From Bryoerythrophyllum caledonicum (Eukaryota > Streptophyta > Bryopsida > Pottiales > Pottiaceae): 64,000 nucleotides of DNA. The translations under genes and the position numbers were made by a program. The notes under the pieces were generated by a model. That model was given only the letters and a program-made list of their open reading frames with translations. It searched no databases and was not told where the DNA came from. This document shows, one piece after another, positions 60,636 through 64,000 of the stretch (within the stretch, counting starts at the first letter, position 1; every line of letters begins with the position of its first letter). Location: positions 9,054,501 to 9,118,500 of the forward strand of contig OZ020517.1 in assembly GCA_963971425.1 (NCBI GenBank), given 5' to 3'.

Positions 60636-61570
60636 CCCCTAAATTTCCTTGACAATCTCACACCAAAAACACTACAAAATTGTAAATTCCAGTGCAATGA
60701 ATAGAATGGAGACAATTTTTAATTTTTTTTTTAACCATATGATCTCATTAAACACTTGATAAATAATATACTTACAAAATTTCATCAACTTTGACCACAC
60801 GGATCCAAAGATTATAGTGTTTGAAGAATAACAAATAGTTCATTATTACCCCTGCTTTGAGTCAATCAACAGACTTTGACTTCACTCAGTGTCAAAGTTT
60901 TGCACTACACAAGGTCTCAATTTTATATTATCATGTTGATCATGATAATAACTCCTTGTACACCTTTTAGAGGTAGAAAATGGATGTAGCATTATCAAAA
61001 AAAAAGTGCAAGGAGTGGAAGTTCAAAAAGTGCCAAAACATGTTTTAATTTATTGGGAACATAATATGTTTTAATATAATAATCCAAACAGTCAATTAGA
61101 ATGTTTAAACCACGTTTTGTGACATTATTTTTATTAAAAAGTGAAAAATATGAGGATCTCAAAGTTTTATGTGGAAAAGAAGAAGTTTTTTTGGTTCCTT
61201 GCCTGTCAACAATGTGTGGCAATGTGTGAAAATCTTTGGCTTGGAATAAAAAGTTATTTTTCACTATGGTTTTTGACAATATGAAAGGCAATAATACAAC
61301 TTGCTATTATTAAAATTCTCAAATTTACTAGAGTGTTATAGCAAAAAAATTTGGAGTTGCCCAACATGCCCACAGTTGACAATTTTTTCTTTGCGATGGC
61401 ATAAATTTTTTTTTGTAAGGCTGATAAGAATAAAAAAATATACTCCCACATCATACCTCTTGCCTTCTTGCATCTGTACAAAACTTCAAGAATTGCACAT
61501 ATAAATTGGAACCACGGAAATGTGCCCGAGACTCATAAAAGTCGACCTCGGAACTTTTTTCATTTAGGGG
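60636..61570 (-). mobile_element. TTAA-type element, inverted copy with intact targets
   Basis: TTAA (60632-60635), CCCCTAAATTTCC ... TCATTTAGGGG, TTAA (61571-61574). 935 bp and complete. Non-coding. Confidence 0.78.
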
Positions 61571-61574
61571 TTAA

Positions 61575-61727
61575 GTTTCTTGCCTCCTATGACATACCCA
61601 AAGAGAATGTTCAAGATTGACACCATAGAAACCTGCCCAAAGAGAATGTTTAAGATGACTCCATAGAAATTGGCCCGAGTTCTAAAAAAAAAAAGCCCGT
61701 TTTGAGACATTTGGTCCTTTAGGAGTT
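61575..61727 (-). repeat. Terminal fragment of a TTAA-type element
   Basis: Ends 'gacatttggtcctttaggag' followed by TTAA (61728-61731), i.e. only the family's left end in inverse orientation, attached to the preceding complete copy. Inside, 'ccaaagagaatgtt.aagat' is present twice about 40 bp apart. Confidence 0.55.
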
Positions 61728-61731
61728 AAAA

Positions 61732-62484
61732 ATTATCAGCTCCAACACACAACTCCTGTACTTTTCAAAAAGACTTTATTTCAATTCATACCTCAAAATT
61801 TAAGAGCAACAGAAATGGAGACCGTAGCCACAGGATACAGAACTTGGAGGACCCACCTCGAACCTAGCCATGTTCCTCCATATCTGCACCAAGGGCTTGT
61901 AAGACCACATCATGTGCTACATGACAAATCCGATGATTTCAAATAATACACCTATAGGGATCACAACTTCTCACTTTAGTACTTTATGGATATCGTGCTC
62001 TAAAAATTATAATATAGACTACAAAAAGATAGCACGATTGATAAAAAAAATAGCACAAAGACATGACAAGTAGAAACTGACTCAAATAAAAACTAGAAAT
62101 CTATGGTTCACTTGTGTAAAATGGGATGAATAAAGCCAGTGGATATATTAGTTGGCCCTCTGTTACAAACAAATAAATGAAGTAACAAAACCACACAAAA
62201 TTATAACAAGGAATAGTAGAAAGGAAGTAGAAGGTCATAGAAAATGAGGGATAAATTTACAAGTTGCTCCCAAAAGCCCAACCCGACCAGTGTCTTTCTA
62301 CTACAGACTGCGATATACTTATGACACGAAGTGGCAAGAACTCGTTGCAGCTCCAGAACATGCTATATGCAATCAGGGCTACCAGAAGAATAGAATCAAA
62401 TCAGACTTCTAAAACAGTACCTGTAGTAAAACATGCAACAATCTAACCTACCTCCAAACACTCGTTGGATAAAAATTAAATACC
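61732..62484. other. 3' flank of the BSD-domain gene
   Basis: AT-rich and without recognised coding or repeat signal; probably includes the 3' UTR of the minus-strand gene. Confidence 0.35.
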
Positions 62485-63848
62485 TCACTCAGTAGCTCCC
62501 ACTCCTCTCTTCTGCGCTGTATCGGACTCCTGGTCTGGAATCTCCACCAACTCACCGTCGGAAGAGTTTTCGCTGATCGCTGGTATCTTCATTCCTGGTG
62601 CTTCAGATGCGCTCTTTGGATTGCTGCTTCCTGTGCCTTCACGAGCAGTTTCCTCTCCGTCACTGTCCAAAGCCTGCAGAAAAGGAGATTCAGCAAGGTT
62701 CGGTGATGCAATAACAGGGGAAAACTAGAGTTATTTGTGAAGTCACGCAAAGTTGATAACCCCTCTTTTAACTCCGGTGATTTCTCATTCTAAACAGTTG
62801 ATAGATTATAAGGAAGTCTTCTCCTTCTATTGAGTAGGGAGGAGTTTGGAGATCTCTAAACTTAAGCCAAAGTTTCTGCCTTCTCACCTGGTGAATACCC
62901 CCTCTTATTCAAAGTTCGGGTGATTTTAGAAAGAAGTCTATTCGTTGACAACTATCTGGAACCTTATATCTGTATCGCCAATGAAAAGGTCACTTAAGCA
63001 ATCACTATTGGAGTCGTCACAACAGAAATATGATGAAGTACTCATGTCAAGAGGCACTCACAGAGCCATTTACAAGCTTGTCAAAGTCTTTGTCGAAGTC
63101 ATCGTCCACTCCCTCTGCAAAGATTAATTCACCAATCCAGTTTACGATGTTAGGAAACAACTTATCGCGAGCTTTGTCACCAGTGGTGCCGAAGCCCGTG
63201 GAAGCCAAAGCACAGCCATCTATATTATCGACCAAGAAAGAGTCAGAAATACAGCATTCTGTATAATCTAGGAGAGTGGTATTGAAAGGTATACCTCCCG
63301 CTTCGTCATCACTACCCAGGGCTCCCATTAGATAGGCATCGAGGTCTGCATCATCGTCAGCGGATTTCAGAGACTTTGCTGAGGCAGTAGTTTCTGCCTT
63401 CGCACCTGGTGGATTTGCACGAACAGAAACACCTGACAGAGACCTGGAAAGCTCCTCCGAAATAGCAGCTTGCTTGACTGCCTCTTCCTCTGCTTTTGCC
63501 TTTTCTGCTACGCGCTCTGCTGCCCTAGCCTCAAACCTAACAACACAACGAGATAATTGTAAAACGCAGCAATGAATACAGAACGTATGTGCAGTTTTAA
63601 AAACTGATGTAGCTGCAATTCCCAAATGTTAAGGAACGAGGAAGATGGCAAAGAACTTCGCAAAACACTTGTGTCTGAACTATCTTGGTGAACAGGATAT
63701 TAAGAGAGTGAACAAAATCCAGAGTTAACAAGAGATAAGCATGAGCTTACGGTGCAATATAGTTTTGAACCAAGATGAAGTAAATCTTCCAGAATTTGCT
63801 TTCCCTCATCCGACGCGGACACAGAACATAGCGAAAGTCGGAAATTTC
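62485..63848 (-). CDS. BSD-domain-containing protein, 3' part (gene continues past 64000)
   Basis: Four minus-strand exons join in frame: 63848-63751, 63536-63295, 63114-63062 and 62673-62485 (stop), encoding the last 193 aa or so. The first visible exon reads EISDFRYVLCPRRMRESKFW then KIYFILVQNYIAP, the C-terminal half of a BSD domain as found in plant BSD proteins (FR-VLCP-RM-E--FW-IYF). It is followed by a charged helix (FEARAAERVAEKAKAEEEAVKQ) and acidic blocks (DDDADLDAYLMGALGSDDEA; EGVDDDFDKDFDKLV; ENSSDGELVEIPDQESD). BSD domains occur in TFIIH p62, synapse-associated and DOS2-like proteins. The start, N-terminus and promoter are outside the window, so the exact subgroup is open. Confidence 0.85.
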
Positions 63849-64000
63849 CTGCAAGTTAACGCGTTCAAGCACAATATGAAGATGAGAAAACAAAATTTGA
63901 TCAAAGTGATTTCAGAATCCTAGACTGAAACGTAGAAGTAAAATCATTGCAAAACCTCCAATTCCAATGAAAAGTACAAAAATCAATAGATTGCCTCGAT

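Overview
The window is nuclear DNA of a land plant, probably a bryophyte or other non-seed plant (this lineage guess is inference). It has intron-rich genes with GT-AG junctions, and plant-type proteins: a B-lectin/EGF/PAN glycoprotein, a NECAP, a cytosolic acetoacetyl-CoA thiolase and a BSD-domain protein. Between the genes lie wide AT-rich stretches full of DNA-transposon remnants. No rRNA, complete tRNA, CRISPR array or bacterial feature was seen.

Layout. 0-18.6 kb is almost pure repeat. It holds a telomere-like minisatellite, several copies of a roughly 940-bp TTAA-flanked repeat, a decayed gene with a DUF7869-like (transposase-like) domain (3894-6946), a structurally complete 5.75-kb Tc1/mariner-superfamily (pogo-like) element (9322-15073) with a second element inserted in its transposase gene, and nested foldback/MITE elements (16.2-18.6 kb). 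19-26 kb carries the lectin-type glycoprotein gene (19098-21277, +), a SAM-domain gene (23274-23771, -) and an intronless BUD23 rRNA methyltransferase gene (24933-25829, -) with a telo-box. 27.6-30.2 kb is a decayed retroelement-like ORF. 30.5-32.7 kb holds fragments of NMD3, UEV1 and a membrane protein. 34.7-36.4 kb is NECAP. 36.9-40.8 kb is an inverted duplicate of part of a downstream gene, enlarged by three TTAA insertions and a MITE. 41.3-44.2 kb is the 13-exon thiolase and 44.7-51.8 kb a convergent WD40 gene. 52.7-62.4 kb is satellites, hairpins and more TTAA elements. 62.5 kb to the end is the 3' part of a BSD-domain gene that continues past the window.

The intact genes are housekeeping genes (ribosome biogenesis, clathrin trafficking, mevalonate/acetyl-CoA metabolism, transcription-associated BSD) with no operon-like logic. 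The most informative material is the mobile DNA. Target-site duplications, empty sites and nested insertions can be read directly from internal comparisons, giving insertion order and target preference for several families, including one with TTAA targets and CCCC-starting termini (piggyBac- or Kolobok-like).
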